NCBI GenBank assembly: GCA_015680685.1
Contig: MNCI01015796.1
Span: 643,080-707,079 of the forward strand
Direction of reading: 5' to 3'
DNA from: Gnetum montanum
Lineage: Eukaryota; Streptophyta; Gnetopsida; Gnetales; Gnetaceae
DNA length: 64,000 nt
Of this stretch, positions 1-10,586 are shown piece by piece. Within the stretch, counting starts at the first letter, position 1. Every line of letters starts with the position of its first letter. Under the pieces are notes generated by a model, which saw only the letters and a program-made list of their open reading frames with translations, did no database searches and was not told the origin of the DNA. The translations under genes were made by a program, and so were the position numbers.

Positions 1-92
1 GTGCCGCCTCTTATTTATAGATATGGCGGCGGGACGCGATATCGCAGGAGAAGACGCGATATCGCGGCCCAGTGCATGTCGCGTCTCATCAA
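1..92. repeat. GC-rich palindromic segment
   Basis: This stretch is much richer in CpG than the AT-rich repeats beside it. The 13-mer GACGCGATATCGC occurs at 33-45 and again at 53-65, exactly 20 bp apart; each copy holds the perfect palindrome GCGATATCGC. AGACGCGA at 52-59 pairs with TCGCGTCT at 79-86, and GCCGCC at 3-8 pairs with GGCGGC at 25-30. It is cut by the window edge. The function is unknown; it could be a promoter or LTR edge of an element lying to the left. Confidence 0.5.
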
Positions 93-1433
93 GGGTATAA
101 TAGCTAAACCTAAAAAAAGAAGAGAGATGCCTTATGATACTCCACCAAGTAATAATCCACATAGTATTATTAAATGCTTAAATAATATTAAGTAAATGCA
201 TTGAAACTAGATGATAGCCCCACAGGCACTGAAAGTGTAATTATATATAACCAATGTCACAGTTTAACATTTCGCTATACCACTAACACCATAACATTAT
301 AATGGATGTGTTTGCAAAAACAAACAGAAGACTATGGGTACAAAGGTAAACTCAATAAAAGCTCTATGTGATAAGGTCCATGTTAGAATGCAAAAGACAT
401 GAAAGGATCAACTTGTGAAACATGATGTCATAAATTTGAACACTGCCAGCAATCCACAATAGAAAATGCATTAATAAGGGCCAAACCATGGATTGGCATG
501 GAATGCTGGAGTGTTTGACTAGGTGCATGCCTAATGAAGAGGGTATAATAGCTAAACTTGAAAAAAGAAGAGAGATGCCTTATGATACTCCACCAAGTAA
601 CAATTCACATAGTATTATTAAATGCTTAAATAATAATAAGTAAATGTCTTGAAACTAGATGATAGCCCCGTAGGCACTGAAAGTGTAATTATATATAACC
701 AATGTCACAATTTAACAATACCACTAACACCATAACATTGTAATGGACATGTTTACAAAAATAAACAAAAGACTATGGGTATAAAGGTAAACCCAATAAA
801 AGCTCTATGTGATAAGGTCCATGTCAGAATGCAAAAGACATGAAAAGATCAACTTGTGAAACATGGTGTCATAAATTTGAACACTGCCAGCAATCCACAA
901 TAGAAAATGCATTAATAAAGGCCAAACCACGATATTGGCATGGAATGCCAAAGCATTTGACTAGGTGCATGCCTAATGAAGAGGGTATAACAGCTAAACC
1001 TGAAAAAAGAAGAGAGATGCCTTATTTATGATACTCCACCAAGTAATAATTCACATAGTATTATTAAATGCTTAAATAATAATAAGTAAATGCATTGAAA
1101 CTAGATGATAGGCACTGAAAGTGTAATTATATATAACCAATGTCACAATTTAGCATTTAGCTATACCACTAACACCATAACATTGTAATGGACGCTTTTG
1201 CAAAAACAAACAAAAGACTATGGGTAACTTGTGAAACATGGCGTCATAAATTTGAACACTACCAGCAATCCATAATAGAAAATGCATTAATAAGGGCCAA
1301 TAGAAAATGCATTAATAAGGGCCAAACCATGGTATTGACATAGAAAGCTAGAGCGTTTGACTAGGTGCGTTTGACTAGGTGCATGCCCAATGAAGAGGGT
1401 ATAACAACTAAACCTGAAAAAAGAAGAGAGATA
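93..1433. repeat. Tandem repeat, 3 copies of a ~440-bp unit plus a stub
   Basis: The phrase GGGTATAAYARCTAAAC recurs at 93, 541, 983 and 1397, giving units of 448, 442 and 414 bp and a final stub of about 37 bp that ends where the zinc-finger upstream region begins. The copies align along their length with scattered substitutions and small deletions; the third has lost two short blocks and carries a local duplication near 1280-1320. Open frames inside the units are not conserved between copies, so this is treated as non-coding tandem repeat DNA. Confidence 0.85.
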
Positions 1434-1850
1434 TTCGGTGCAATTGGAAATCTTAAACCCCCAAAATGAGACACCTTCAAGAGGGAGAGCGGGTCTGGAG
1501 TTAGATGTGGCTCAGGGTAAGCAAGAAAAAAGCATATGGATTCTGGGCTCAAGAAAGTTGCGATTTTAGGGCCATTTGAATATGGGGTGTGTGTGGTTTC
1601 TAAAACTCTAAGAGCGGGAGACAAAAAATCCTTTTCTCATTTTCGATGTGGGTAAATACGAGAAGGTCAGGTGAGGTGAGGTGAGGACGTGGGGTGCAAT
1701 TTTTGGAGTCTTCTATTTTTTATTTGATGACATTTATTCAGTCGTGAGAAACCCAAGGATACAGACGAAGCAGCAGCAGCCTGAAATCAGCAACAGCATC
1801 TGGTCTGGCAGGAGCAAGAGCAGCACAACAACAACCAAATTGCAGACAGG
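1434..1850 (+). promoter_or_regulatory. Probable promoter region of the zinc-finger gene
   Basis: This is non-repetitive DNA between the tandem array and the pyrimidine-rich leader. It holds three back-to-back GTGAG pentamers at 1671-1685, followed at once by an ACGTG core at 1687-1691, which resembles G-box or ABRE-type bZIP sites. No convincing TATA box is visible; the AT-rich run at about 1713-1722 is the best candidate. Assignment as a promoter rests on position and is inference. Confidence 0.4.
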
Positions 1851-2171
1851 CTTCTCTTTTCTTTTCTTCTTTTCTCTGCTCTGCTCTGCTCTGCCCTCCT
1901 CTCCATCAAATCTTCTCCACTTTTGTTATTCATATCTGTTCTCTTCTGCAGCTCTGTTGATTTTCTGCCCCATCTTTTTCGTTGGTTTCTGCACGTAGTC
2001 CTTGTTCTTGTTTTACTGGATCTTGGTTCATACCAGGTTTGAACCAGTTACAGCTCAGTGGAATAAAAGAAGCAGCAAAGACAAAGAGTTGCAATAGAAG
2101 TGGCATTTTGCTTGCTGCTCTCTAAACGGGGCTCCGGGATTGTGAAGTAATTTCCAGCAGCAGCTACAGCC
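1851..2171 (+). other. Probable 5' leader with pyrimidine tract
   Basis: A CT-rich tract at about 1851-1916, including four tandem CTCTG-type pentamers, leads to the start codon at 2172. Such tracts are common in plant 5' untranslated leaders. No splice sites can be called with confidence. The start codon has G at position -3, a reasonable plant context. Confidence 0.4.
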
Positions 2172-4085
2172 ATGTCGCTGAGAAATTGCAGGAAGAATTG
2201 GCAAGTCACCAGATGCTTGATCAATGATTTCAGCCCCAATGAAATGGTTGCTGATGTTAGGCCTGTTGTGAATTCCGTGGAGAAGGAAGAGGAGAAAGAA
2301 GAAGAAAATTCGGTCGTGCCCAAGAACAAAAATCGGGGTTCCCATGTCTGTAAGCACTGCAACAAGTCATTCAACTCGGGCAGAGCTCTGGGCGGCCACA
2401 TTAGGATCCATGGCCGCTCCAAAACTGCTGCTGCAATCGCAGACAATGGCTATGGCGATGATGATGATGGTAAGGATCCTGCTGTATCCGCCACTGCCAA
2501 GCACTCATCGTCAAAGTCCAAGCCAGGTGTAGAGGAAGAGCAGGAGGAGGAGGAGGACGCCAATGGCAGATCTATTGATGCACAAAATTCGGAGAAGCAA
2601 ATGAAGGATGATGCTGGTAATGGACCTGTAACTGTAAGCAGCAACATCAGCAAAGCTGGGGTGAAGATGGTTAGTTTGTATGGTCTGAGGAGCAATCCGA
2701 AGCGCAGTGGCAGAGTCATGGATCCGGAATTCAGGATGGAGCATCTAGCTCTTGGTAACCACGAATCCATCCACAATCCCAGCTCTGCTTATGTGGGCAA
2801 CGTCCATATCAATTCTGTTGTGGGTTGCTCTGAATCCGGATCGGGGTTAGGAAGGGCCGGTGTTGTTGTGGGCAGTTGGTCTTTGACCAGAGCAAGGTCT
2901 GGCAGGATTAAGAGAAATGGAGAAGCTCCTGCTGCTCCTCCTCCGGAGAATGATCGAGATACTGCAAATCTGCTGGTTATTCTTGGGAATAGCAGGGTTA
3001 GCAGAGAGTCGACGGAGGAGTCTGTATTTCATGAGAGGGGCATTGAATCACAGGGAAGCTTCACGGGCCTTTCAGTCGATTACGACGACGACGACCAAGA
3101 AGGAGGAGGAGGAGAGCAGGAGTTCAAAGGATTCAAGAAACCCAGAAGCAGTTATGATAATGATTTTGGTGAGGCTAATTGCGAAATTGGCGTTGCAGCT
3201 AACAAGAGCACGAGCTTAAGCATCAACATTGACAGTAAAAAGAAAAATGATGGAAATAGGAACTGGAAGTGGAACAGCACTGGAGATGGTTACAGGTGCA
3301 GTATATGCAATAAGGTGTTCAATTCTCATCAAGCTCTTGGTGGGCACAGGTCTAGCCACAGGAAAGGCAAGCGCAAGGGCAAGGCCCAGGTCCAGGCAGA
3401 TGAAGATGAAAATGAAAATGATAATGATGACTCAGATGCAGCAGAGAAGGAAGAGGAGGAGGAGTATCATAATGGCGAGCAAGTTGCAGCAGAAGCCCAG
3501 AGCAGCAGCCATCATGATCTCTTGATGATGATAGTGTCCAGCAGCAAGAACAGGTTTGCAACTGGAACAGGGTTTGGAGCAGCAGCTAGAAATCCGGACG
3601 AGGATTATGATTATGATTATGATGAAGCAGCAGATATTGGTATTAGTCAGTTGACAGGCCAAAGCCAGCAGCAGCTATTTTTAAACCAGCCCAGTTTGGG
3701 GCATCAGTGCTCAGTGTGCTTGAAGGTTTTCCAATCTGGGCAGGCTCTTGGAGGCCACATGCGATGTCACAGGGTCTCTGCAAATACTGCTACTGCAAGC
3801 AGGGGCACTCACAATTTCACAGGTTCAGTAGCTCTGGTTTCTGGTTCAGGCCAAGTCCAGCAACAACAGGAGAGCTGTAGCAATAGAAAAAGGAAATTTT
3901 CTTCCATTAATGCTGCTGCTGCTGCTGCGGCAGGAGCGGATGAAGAAGAGGAGCTGCTTTTTGACCTGAACCAGCTGCCCCCTGATGAGGAGGACTTTGA
4001 GCAGCGCTTTGGTTCTGATCATGATTACCCTTCTTCTGCCCAATCTGAAAACCAGAGAGTCCGGTATCTGCACCGGATTTACTGA
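2172..4085 (+). CDS. C2H2 zinc-finger transcription factor with three QALGGH-type fingers and an EAR motif (ZAT-like)
   Basis: Predicted nuclear DNA-binding protein of 637 residues, encoded without introns. Three fingers of the form C-x2-C-x12-H-x3-H are visible: finger 1 C60/C63/H76/H80 with RALGGH, finger 2 C376/C379/H392/H396 with QALGGH, finger 3 C513/C516/H529/H533 with QALGGH. QALGGH is the plant-specific helix signature of the C1 subclass. A motif YGLRSNPKRSGR at 170-181 resembles the conserved box of the Arabidopsis ZAT1/4/9 group. DLNQLP at 598-603 is a DLNxxP-type EAR motif, which in this family recruits corepressors, so repression is the likely role. Basic clusters (396-404, 571-576) may be nuclear localisation signals. 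Acidic, serine-rich and alanine-rich low-complexity stretches separate the fingers; the wide spacing (about 300 residues between fingers 1 and 2) is typical of multi-finger ZAT proteins. Finger 1 has R in place of the first Q. Targets cannot be inferred. It is the only intact host gene found here. Confidence 0.95.
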   Translation: MSLRNCRKNWQVTRCLINDFSPNEMVADVRPVVNSVEKEEEKEEENSVVPKNKNRGSHVCKHCNKSFNSGRALGGHIRIHGRSKTAAAIADNGYGDDDDGKDPAVSATAKHSSSKSKPGVEEEQEEEEDANGRSIDAQNSEKQMKDDAGNGPVTVSSNISKAGVKMVSLYGLRSNPKRSGRVMDPEFRMEHLALGNHESIHNPSSAYVGNVHINSVVGCSESGSGLGRAGVVVGSWSLTRARSGRIKRNGEAPAAPPPENDRDTANLLVILGNSRVSRESTEESVFHERGIESQGSFTGLSVDYDDDDQEGGGGEQEFKGFKKPRSSYDNDFGEANCEIGVAANKSTSLSINIDSKKKNDGNRNWKWNSTGDGYRCSICNKVFNSHQALGGHRSSHRKGKRKGKAQVQADEDENENDNDDSDAAEKEEEEEYHNGEQVAAEAQSSSHHDLLMMIVSSSKNRFATGTGFGAAARNPDEDYDYDYDEAADIGISQLTGQSQQQLFLNQPSLGHQCSVCLKVFQSGQALGGHMRCHRVSANTATASRGTHNFTGSVALVSGSGQVQQQQESCSNRKRKFSSINAAAAAAAGADEEEELLFDLNQLPPDEEDFEQRFGSDHDYPSSAQSENQRVRYLHRIY

Positions 4086-5640
4086 ACCAAGCTTCAATTC
4101 TCCTGGACCACTGCCCTGTTCTGTTTCTGTTCACCAGAGTTTTGCAGTCCATGTCGAAAAGCCACTTAGTTTTCTTGGCCTGGCTGAGGCATGTAGAGAA
4201 TGGCAATTCGTTTAGTTATCTTGGATTCATGTCATGTTTTCTAGCAGGTAGCAAGTGGGTTCCAGGGTTAAGTGGTTTTTTTGGCGTCTCAGTCTGTCTT
4301 GATTGGGATTCAGAGTTATTAGGAAGTGTTGCCTCGTATGATGATCCAGAGGAATCTGGAATTAATTGGTTGCCCGGCAGTTACGATTGGGAAGTATGAT
4401 CCACAACCCCATTTAATTCAGGTTTATATTCATGTTTTGGTCAAAATCTGAGGTGTGTCGAAATATAAATCTTATTTCAATTTGTGAAAACTGGACAATA
4501 AGCTTTCTCTTCTGGAGAAGAAGCTTTATAAATGTTTTGCTAATTATTGTTTATTCTCCAAAATTTGGAATTTGGCTGTATTTGCTTGCTTTGATTAGCT
4601 TGAACTCGTGGAAATTGCTTTAGCTTTGGATAATGCATATGCACGAATCTCCGAGGAATTTGAATTTGTTTATACTTTCTCTACTAAGATACAAAACACC
4701 ATGTCAAATCGAGCAGAATTAGCTCGGGGACGGTGGAATAGATGGGATATGACTAGGAAAGTTCTAACATTTCTGAATATGCTCTGTTGTTTGCAAATTT
4801 GGGGTACATGCAAATCTGTGTTCATATGTTATTATCGGATCGATGACCGTAATGCACATGCGCAACACTGCACTTCTTTGTTTTTAACTGAAGCAGAATG
4901 CTGTGCGACTCTGTATACATGTTGTTCAGAGGATAATGCACTTCACTTAGCCTCCCCCGTTTCGCGGCACGGATCTACAGAAATGGAGCGAGCTTTTGAT
5001 ATCTTGGAAACTTGCCACCGACTGATTCTTTATATTGGCTTGAGGATAACTACTTTTTGGGATATTTTGGATAGATTCAGTCCAATCCTCCTGCTAGGAA
5101 GCATTTTTATTCTCTCGAATCATACTTCAAAATTATTTCTCCCCATGAACAATCAAACTCTGCATACTAGACATATTTTAACAGGCTTCTGGATTATAAG
5201 CAACTTTCAGCAGAAGTACACGCCGGTGGCTGTCTATTCCGATATTAAACCGATAAAAAATCCAAACAAAAATCTGACCAAGGCAATCAATCAATGTGCA
5301 ACATCCTGAAAATTCCAATCTTTTTCGGAGTACCCGTGAACCGTAAAAACCGCTGAAAACCAGATACCCTATTATTTAAACACTGCAATGGATAGAATTG
5401 ACCGTGGTGAATAGGGCCTAAATATGTAAACCTGACTCAATCACAGCCAACCAAACCTATTGTAGGAAAAGGTTCATGACACAGATAATGCAGCACGGTT
5501 GGCAACTCTGGAGTTATATGCAATACAATAGAGGTATCACTGGTAAACAAGGCGGACAAAAAATGTCGTCTTTTGAAAGAAAACCATAATTGGTGAAAGG
5601 CCTTAGTATTACCACCTTGACATATGCCACAACATATAAT
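4086..5640. other. 3' flank of the zinc-finger gene; no supported gene
   Basis: The first few hundred bases probably contain the 3' untranslated region. An imperfect inverted repeat at 4500-4526 (AAGCTT arms) lies near TATAAATG and AATAAG sequences that could serve in polyadenylation. A frame of about 202 codons starting at ATG 4701 stays open to 5309, but it has no recognisable domain, no repeats and no upstream gene signals, so it is not called as a gene. The tract is less AT-rich than the retroelement DNA that follows and may be ordinary low-copy flank. Confidence 0.4.
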
Positions 5641-5791
5641 ATTTCAGTATGAAGGTTATTTAGTGTGGGTGTAGAAGTGGCTTACACGATGACTTAAACA
5701 TGCCTCATATAGGCTTTGCTATCTTTAGATTGGAACAAAAAATATCATCCTATGCTTTTCTTTTGATGTTTTGTTAGAATAGTTTTTAACT

Positions 5792-5935
5792 TTTTATCTT
5801 AATGGTAAAACTTTTGATTTAAAAGCTAAGTCATAGATTCGATTTTAGTGGGCAATAATAAGTTATAAAGTTTTAATTGGACTATATATCTTGGGGTGTA
5901 TCTATATTACAATTATTTTGGGGGTCCAACACCTA
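5792..5935 (+). repeat. SINE-like repeat, copy 1
   Basis: It aligns with the copy at 6195-6331 over most of its length, from a degenerate A-box-like start (TTAATGGTAAAAC) through a B-box-like AGATTCGATTTT at about 5835-5846 to the shared end near TCCAACACC. It lacks the GGTGTTGG left end seen in the other forward copy. It is probably an old tRNA-derived short interspersed element; no A-tail or target duplication could be identified. Confidence 0.4.
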
Positions 5936-6121
5936 CAACTTTTTATTGTGACACTATCCATTTTGAAAAAAATGTTATCATTATTTTGAATTATTAATGA
6001 AGTATAGTTTACTTCGTTAGCACATGCTGCTTGTGATATGTAAGTCAAAGATTTGATTCCAAGCTGCATTTTGAGACACTCATTATAACATTATAAATTT
6101 CGGGGGATGGGGTTCGGGACT

Positions 6122-6193
6122 AGAGTGGTGGAACCCAATATAGACCAATTAGAACTTTATAGCCCAGCATTGCACTTGAGAATCAAACCCAAA
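6122..6193 (-). repeat. SINE-like repeat, inverted partial copy
   Basis: Read on the minus strand, this segment matches the middle and right part of the neighbouring forward copies, including CAATTAGAACTTTATA on the plus strand and the complement of the GGGTTCCAACACC end. It abuts the forward copy at 6195, so the pair forms an imperfect inverted repeat. Confidence 0.45.
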
Positions 6194-6194
6194 A

Positions 6195-6331
6195 TTAGGT
6201 GTTGGCCTAGTGGTAAGACTCTAGATTTGCAAACCTCTAAGTCATGGATTCAATTTTGATAGGCAATGCTAAGTTATAAAGTTCTAATTGAACTATATTA
6301 CAATTATTTTGGGGTTCCAACACCCACAGAC
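6195..6331 (+). repeat. SINE-like repeat, copy 3 (best preserved)
   Basis: It contains TGGCCTAGTGG at about 6203-6213, a perfect fit to the RNA polymerase III A-box, and GGATTCAATTT about 43 bp later, a weaker B-box. This spacing fits a tRNA-like head. The ends GGTGTTGG (about 6198) and CCAACACC (about 6317) are inverted repeats of each other, so a MITE-like element is an alternative. No tRNA cloverleaf can be folded, so this is not a functional tRNA gene. Confidence 0.45.
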
Positions 6332-6712
6332 CCCACCCCTACCCCTTACTAATAGGCTAACACCTCCACATTCAAACAATGAAATTAGGTAACCAACTAA
6401 CTGTAGATATTTATTGTCAAATCAATCCTTTGATTGTTAATGTTTACCTTATAGAGATGAGATAAAGGCATCATAATGGTGATTATCATACTATCAATCT
6501 TAAATGGACAAGCTCAATTCTTTCCATAGAAATTTTGTAAAGCTAGTTACAAAAATCATAGGTCAATTGGACCTATAATAAAGCATGACTATTGATTATA
6601 ATAAAACTATCTATTTCTATGACGAACTACATCACTAGTGATTCGACATTATTTTCCATTTTTCATTATCGCCTTTTCTATGCCTACTTTGATCTTCCTC
6701 TTTGTTGTTTGT

Positions 6713-7462
6713 TGTCACATTGTAAAATTTAACACTTAGATAACCCAAGTTTAATTACATGAATCTTACAACATGGGCATGTGATGTCATAATGCTTACA
6801 ATCAAAAGAAAATAATCACCATAAGCATTATAAACCTTAACCAAAATGCATAATTAAACAATAACATATTGGAGTACTTTAAGTAGTAATTTCATTATCC
6901 ATAAACCATAATTGAATCTTATAGCATAACATGTTTGTAGCCTCAAAAGAGAGTTGATAATATCCAACATCATAAAAGCTCAAATACATCATGATCATCA
7001 TTACCGCATATCAAAATGTGAAAACATAAAGAAAAGCTCCAAAGATCTAGTTCCATCTCCATCATGCACCTAGCTCCTACTACTTGAATCTGCATCCACA
7101 CATGCAGGAAGGATTAGAAACCTTCTAGTAGAGATAACTACCTTGGTGCACCTAGAACAAGCTAATAGATAGGGCACATGTTGCACAAGAAACCACCTCA
7201 AAATCCAGAGATTAGATACAAAAAATAACATCCAAACCATGAGATCCATGAAATGTCAAGAGATAGGCAAACCGAGAATGTAGTAGGATCAATCATCTAC
7301 AAGGACTCTTGGTCCATAAAGATCTCACCTATCTTGGATGCCAATGACTCTCCTCAAGCACTAGTTGGCCAACTTCACCTCTCGTGGATGAACTGAGCCT
7401 ATAAACAAACTCATATAGATTACCCATCCTTTAGTTTTACATCACAAAAACCAGCTGTTACA
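6713..7462 (-). mobile_element. Solo-LTR-like fragment of the minus-strand Ty3/gypsy family seen at 26.3 kb
   Basis: About 490 bp (6730-7215) match the LTR-like segment at 26335-26818, where that segment sits directly next to a primer-binding site and gag on the minus strand. The proposed ends TGTCAC (6713) and GTTACA (7457-7462) fit TG...CA LTR termini, but the flanking five bases do not match, so the outer limits are tentative. No internal coding sequence accompanies it. Confidence 0.45.
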
Positions 7463-10445
7463 GCCTAAGAATATGCAATGTTTAGTTATTTAATCTAATG
7501 CATATGATTAATTCTTTAATGTTGTCAGATGTGTTTCAATGAATGAGCTCTAATTATCTTGGTTAAATTATAGGATTACATTACTATCATTACTATTGTT
7601 GTTGTTGTTGTTACTAGTTTTCTGCACAAGTGAATGCAATCTGCTTGCTATGATGCTTTGTTAAAGTTTTGTATCCTTTATTTTACTACTATTGGATCTT
7701 AGTCATAGATCTACTTTATATTTTTTGATTAAATGCTGAAATCCAATTACCCTAGGAAGTTTTTCTTTTGTTAGTTTTCATTCCTTTACAAGTGTTTGGC
7801 TATACACATTTATCCTTAATTATGCACATCTAGTTATGCATCTTTAATTTTCATTATGCACATGTGATTATATAATGCTCTGTTCATGGAACAATTGTGG
7901 ACCCTAACTCTACCTGGACCATATCCCTTGTTACCTTTTTGTCATTAAACTAGGATTTGGAGATCATTTTTAATTATAATTAAATATTGTATAAATAATC
8001 TTTGTTAAGATAGTATCTTAGGATGATGTCCTACCTAGGATCTAACTTATGCACATGTGTCCATGATGTTCAAAAACATAGGTTTTGATCCTTGGTTCAC
8101 TAGAATTAGAGTTACGATTTTCAAAAAATCACATTTTCTAATTTGCTAAAATACTATAGAAGTTTTAGCATTTGCACTAGATAACTATGATAAGTAATGC
8201 TTGATAAGATTTCAACATACAATTTGGTAGAACACTTGATAAGGATCTTGCAGGTAATTTGATTTGAAATCTTGGTGTGCGTGTTATGAGGGTTTGAGTG
8301 CATGGAGAGAGAAATTAAAGAAAAGAACTTAGAAAAAAATAAGGATTAAAAATAGAAAATTTAAAAGTTAAATCGATTGTGTCATGTGAGATAGTTGAAA
8401 AATGTTGAAAACATAAAAGTTAAACATGAAAATGCATAACATATATATTATATGTAAACGATATACTCACCATCTTTCTCTATTGTATGTTTTTGTCCCT
8501 ATTTTCCATCATTTGTTTTTTTTTTGTCGTTGTTTTTCAAAACAATATCTTGTCACATTTTTCTAAAAGACATTTCCCCCCTTTCTTCTTTATTTTGAAG
8601 TTGATTTGAGCCCAATTTTTTTAAGTTCTTCCTCTTATAAATAGGTAATAGTTCTAGATACATCTCATTGTAGTTTGAAGAAGAGTTTTGGGTGTGACAA
8701 GTTAAGCAAAGAAAAAACAAATTGAGAGCATTAAGTGGGAAAGGAAAACACAAGAGAATTCTCGAAGCCCTACCAACACAAGTAAGGAAGCTTATTTTAT
8801 TTTCCTTTTACATGGCTACCCCATACTGTTATGGATTTTCTATCTCTCCTCTCTACTTCCTGGTCTTTTGTTATTCTTCAAGGATTTTAATTAATCTACA
8901 TAGATTTTGGTGCATTTTTATAATTTTGGGCTTTTTTTAATGATAAAAAATATTTTAATCCTATTAATATCATTTTTTATCTTTTGGTGAGTTATGGAAA
9001 TTATGCCCAATATGCCCTTAGATATTTTATGAATATTTGGAATTTTCTCATGACAAAAACATGATTTTGCAAGAATTTTGTGGAATTTGAACTTTTATGA
9101 ATTTTTGGCCATTTTAGACACCTTTTGAACTTTTGGAATAAAATAATAATATTGATGGGACCAATTTTTCTCAGTTGTTAGTAGGAGCCACGAATCTTTT
9201 AAATGGCTCCATCTACATGCAGTAGTGAAGTGTTCTTTATTGAGATCCATCCCACAAGAACAAGGGTTGTTGGATAGATTTCCTACCCTAGATTTTGATG
9301 TACTTGAATCTAGTGGTATGCCTTAAGGCATAGTCAAGACCTATACTTCTAATGATATATGTGCCTTAGCCATTGAGGATGTTAGTAGTGAGGCTATTGC
9401 CAAGATTTGACCATAAGGGACTTGTTTGGGGTCATAAGGCTAATCTGATGATAGTCGTAAATTTATTCTAAGATCTATCTATGAATCCCTTTGGTAGTGA
9501 GGATAACTAAGACCTAGACTTTGGAGATGCTTAGATAAAATATATGTTCTTTGGGTTTTTTTAAAACATTTTATGATATCTTTGGATACTAAACAATTAA
9601 ATAATTAAAACATTCATTCTATGGATTTTTAGATTTTTTTTGGATTTTTGAAAAATTTGTAGCATTTATAAACTAGAAAACATTTTAAAATATTTTATTA
9701 GAAACCTCCCTCTAGCCTGTAACCTAAGACTTTGGGTCATAGAATTTATGCTCTATGAAGAGAAAAATAAAATAATCTTTCTTATTTAAGGAGTTATCAT
9801 TCCTCCTATAGCTTGATGGAAAGAGCCAGTAGCTAGGAAAATGTCTAAAGAGGAACATAGGATGAAGATGGACAAATTTTGTATAAGATGGAGCCCCTCA
9901 ACTTGAAAAATAATTTTTGTATATTTTGTATTTTTTTGAAATGGAAACCTTATACACTTCTTGAATATTTGAGCCATGTATTTATTTTTGTGAATAATTA
10001 ATAAAGTATGATAGATATGAATTTTCCATTTCTATTGGTGGGACCATGAGATTACAAGGAACTTTTTTCATTTTGGCCTATGTTATATGTTTGGGAAAAT
10101 TTAATATTACTTATTATATATTAATATATTAATACTTAATTAAATAAACTTAAAATGAAAATAAATTTATTTCTAGATGTTCGATTGATTGTTTTATACA
10201 CTATTTTATGATGCAACTAGTGGAATTTTTAGACAACATTCTTTTTGTTGTTGTGCAAATCTCAAATTTTCTCTAAATAAATTTTATTTAATTATACATG
10301 AGAGTATTATAAAAATTTTCTATGCTATATTGATCTACTATATTTATGCTCCTAATTAATAATTTTTATCTATTTTATTGCTTCCTTTTGAGTTAGAAAA
10401 TCAAGGTTAAATCGAGATCCTTGGGATTTCATAGTATCTTTATTA
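7463..10445. other. AT-rich intergenic DNA without supported genes
   Basis: It has low GC content and only short frames with no recognisable domain. A short TTG microsatellite lies near 7595-7612. Frames at 8553-8940 are hydrophobic, low-complexity readings of AT-rich DNA. It is probably decayed repeat sequence too old to classify by eye. Confidence 0.4.
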
Positions 10446-10459
10446 GTTATTGATGAAGC

Positions 10460-10567
10460 GGTTACTTTAATTATTAGAGCAATTATTATTGGAGTGGTTA
10501 CTCTAATTATTAGAGCAGTTATTATTAGAGTGATTATTCTAATTATTAGAGCGGTTATTTCCGGGTT
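10460..10567 (+). repeat. 36-bp tandem repeats in the U3 region of element A
   Basis: Three units begin at 10460, 10496 and 10532, exactly 36 bp apart, each containing a TAATTATTAGAG core. CTCTAATTATTAGAG at 10501-10515 is a palindrome about its central T. They lie directly upstream of the TATA box and recur in the right LTR at about 16276-16375. By position they may act as promoter repeats. Confidence 0.75.
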
Positions 10568-10578
10568 ACTCTTGGGTC

Positions 10579-10586
10579 TATAAATA
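10579..10586 (+). promoter_or_regulatory. TATA box of element A 5' LTR
   Basis: TATAAATA follows the 36-bp repeats; the same octamer is kept in the right LTR at 16395-16402. It is the expected core promoter of the retroelement transcript. Confidence 0.7.

Noticed and set aside
1681-1998. Frame of 105 codons in the zinc-finger upstream region and leader
   Set aside because: It depends on a GTG start and reads through the pyrimidine tract, which gives a low-complexity F/S/L-rich product.
2048-3662. Several minus-strand frames opposite the zinc-finger gene
   Set aside because: Antisense shadows of the gene's acidic and serine repeats.
4701-5309. Open frame of 202 codons downstream of the zinc-finger gene
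   Set aside because: It has no domain, no family resemblance and no signals of transcription; a longer version would need a GTG start, which plants do not normally use.
6195-6331. Functional tRNA gene
   Set aside because: Only box-like motifs are present; no cloverleaf or anticodon stem can be formed.
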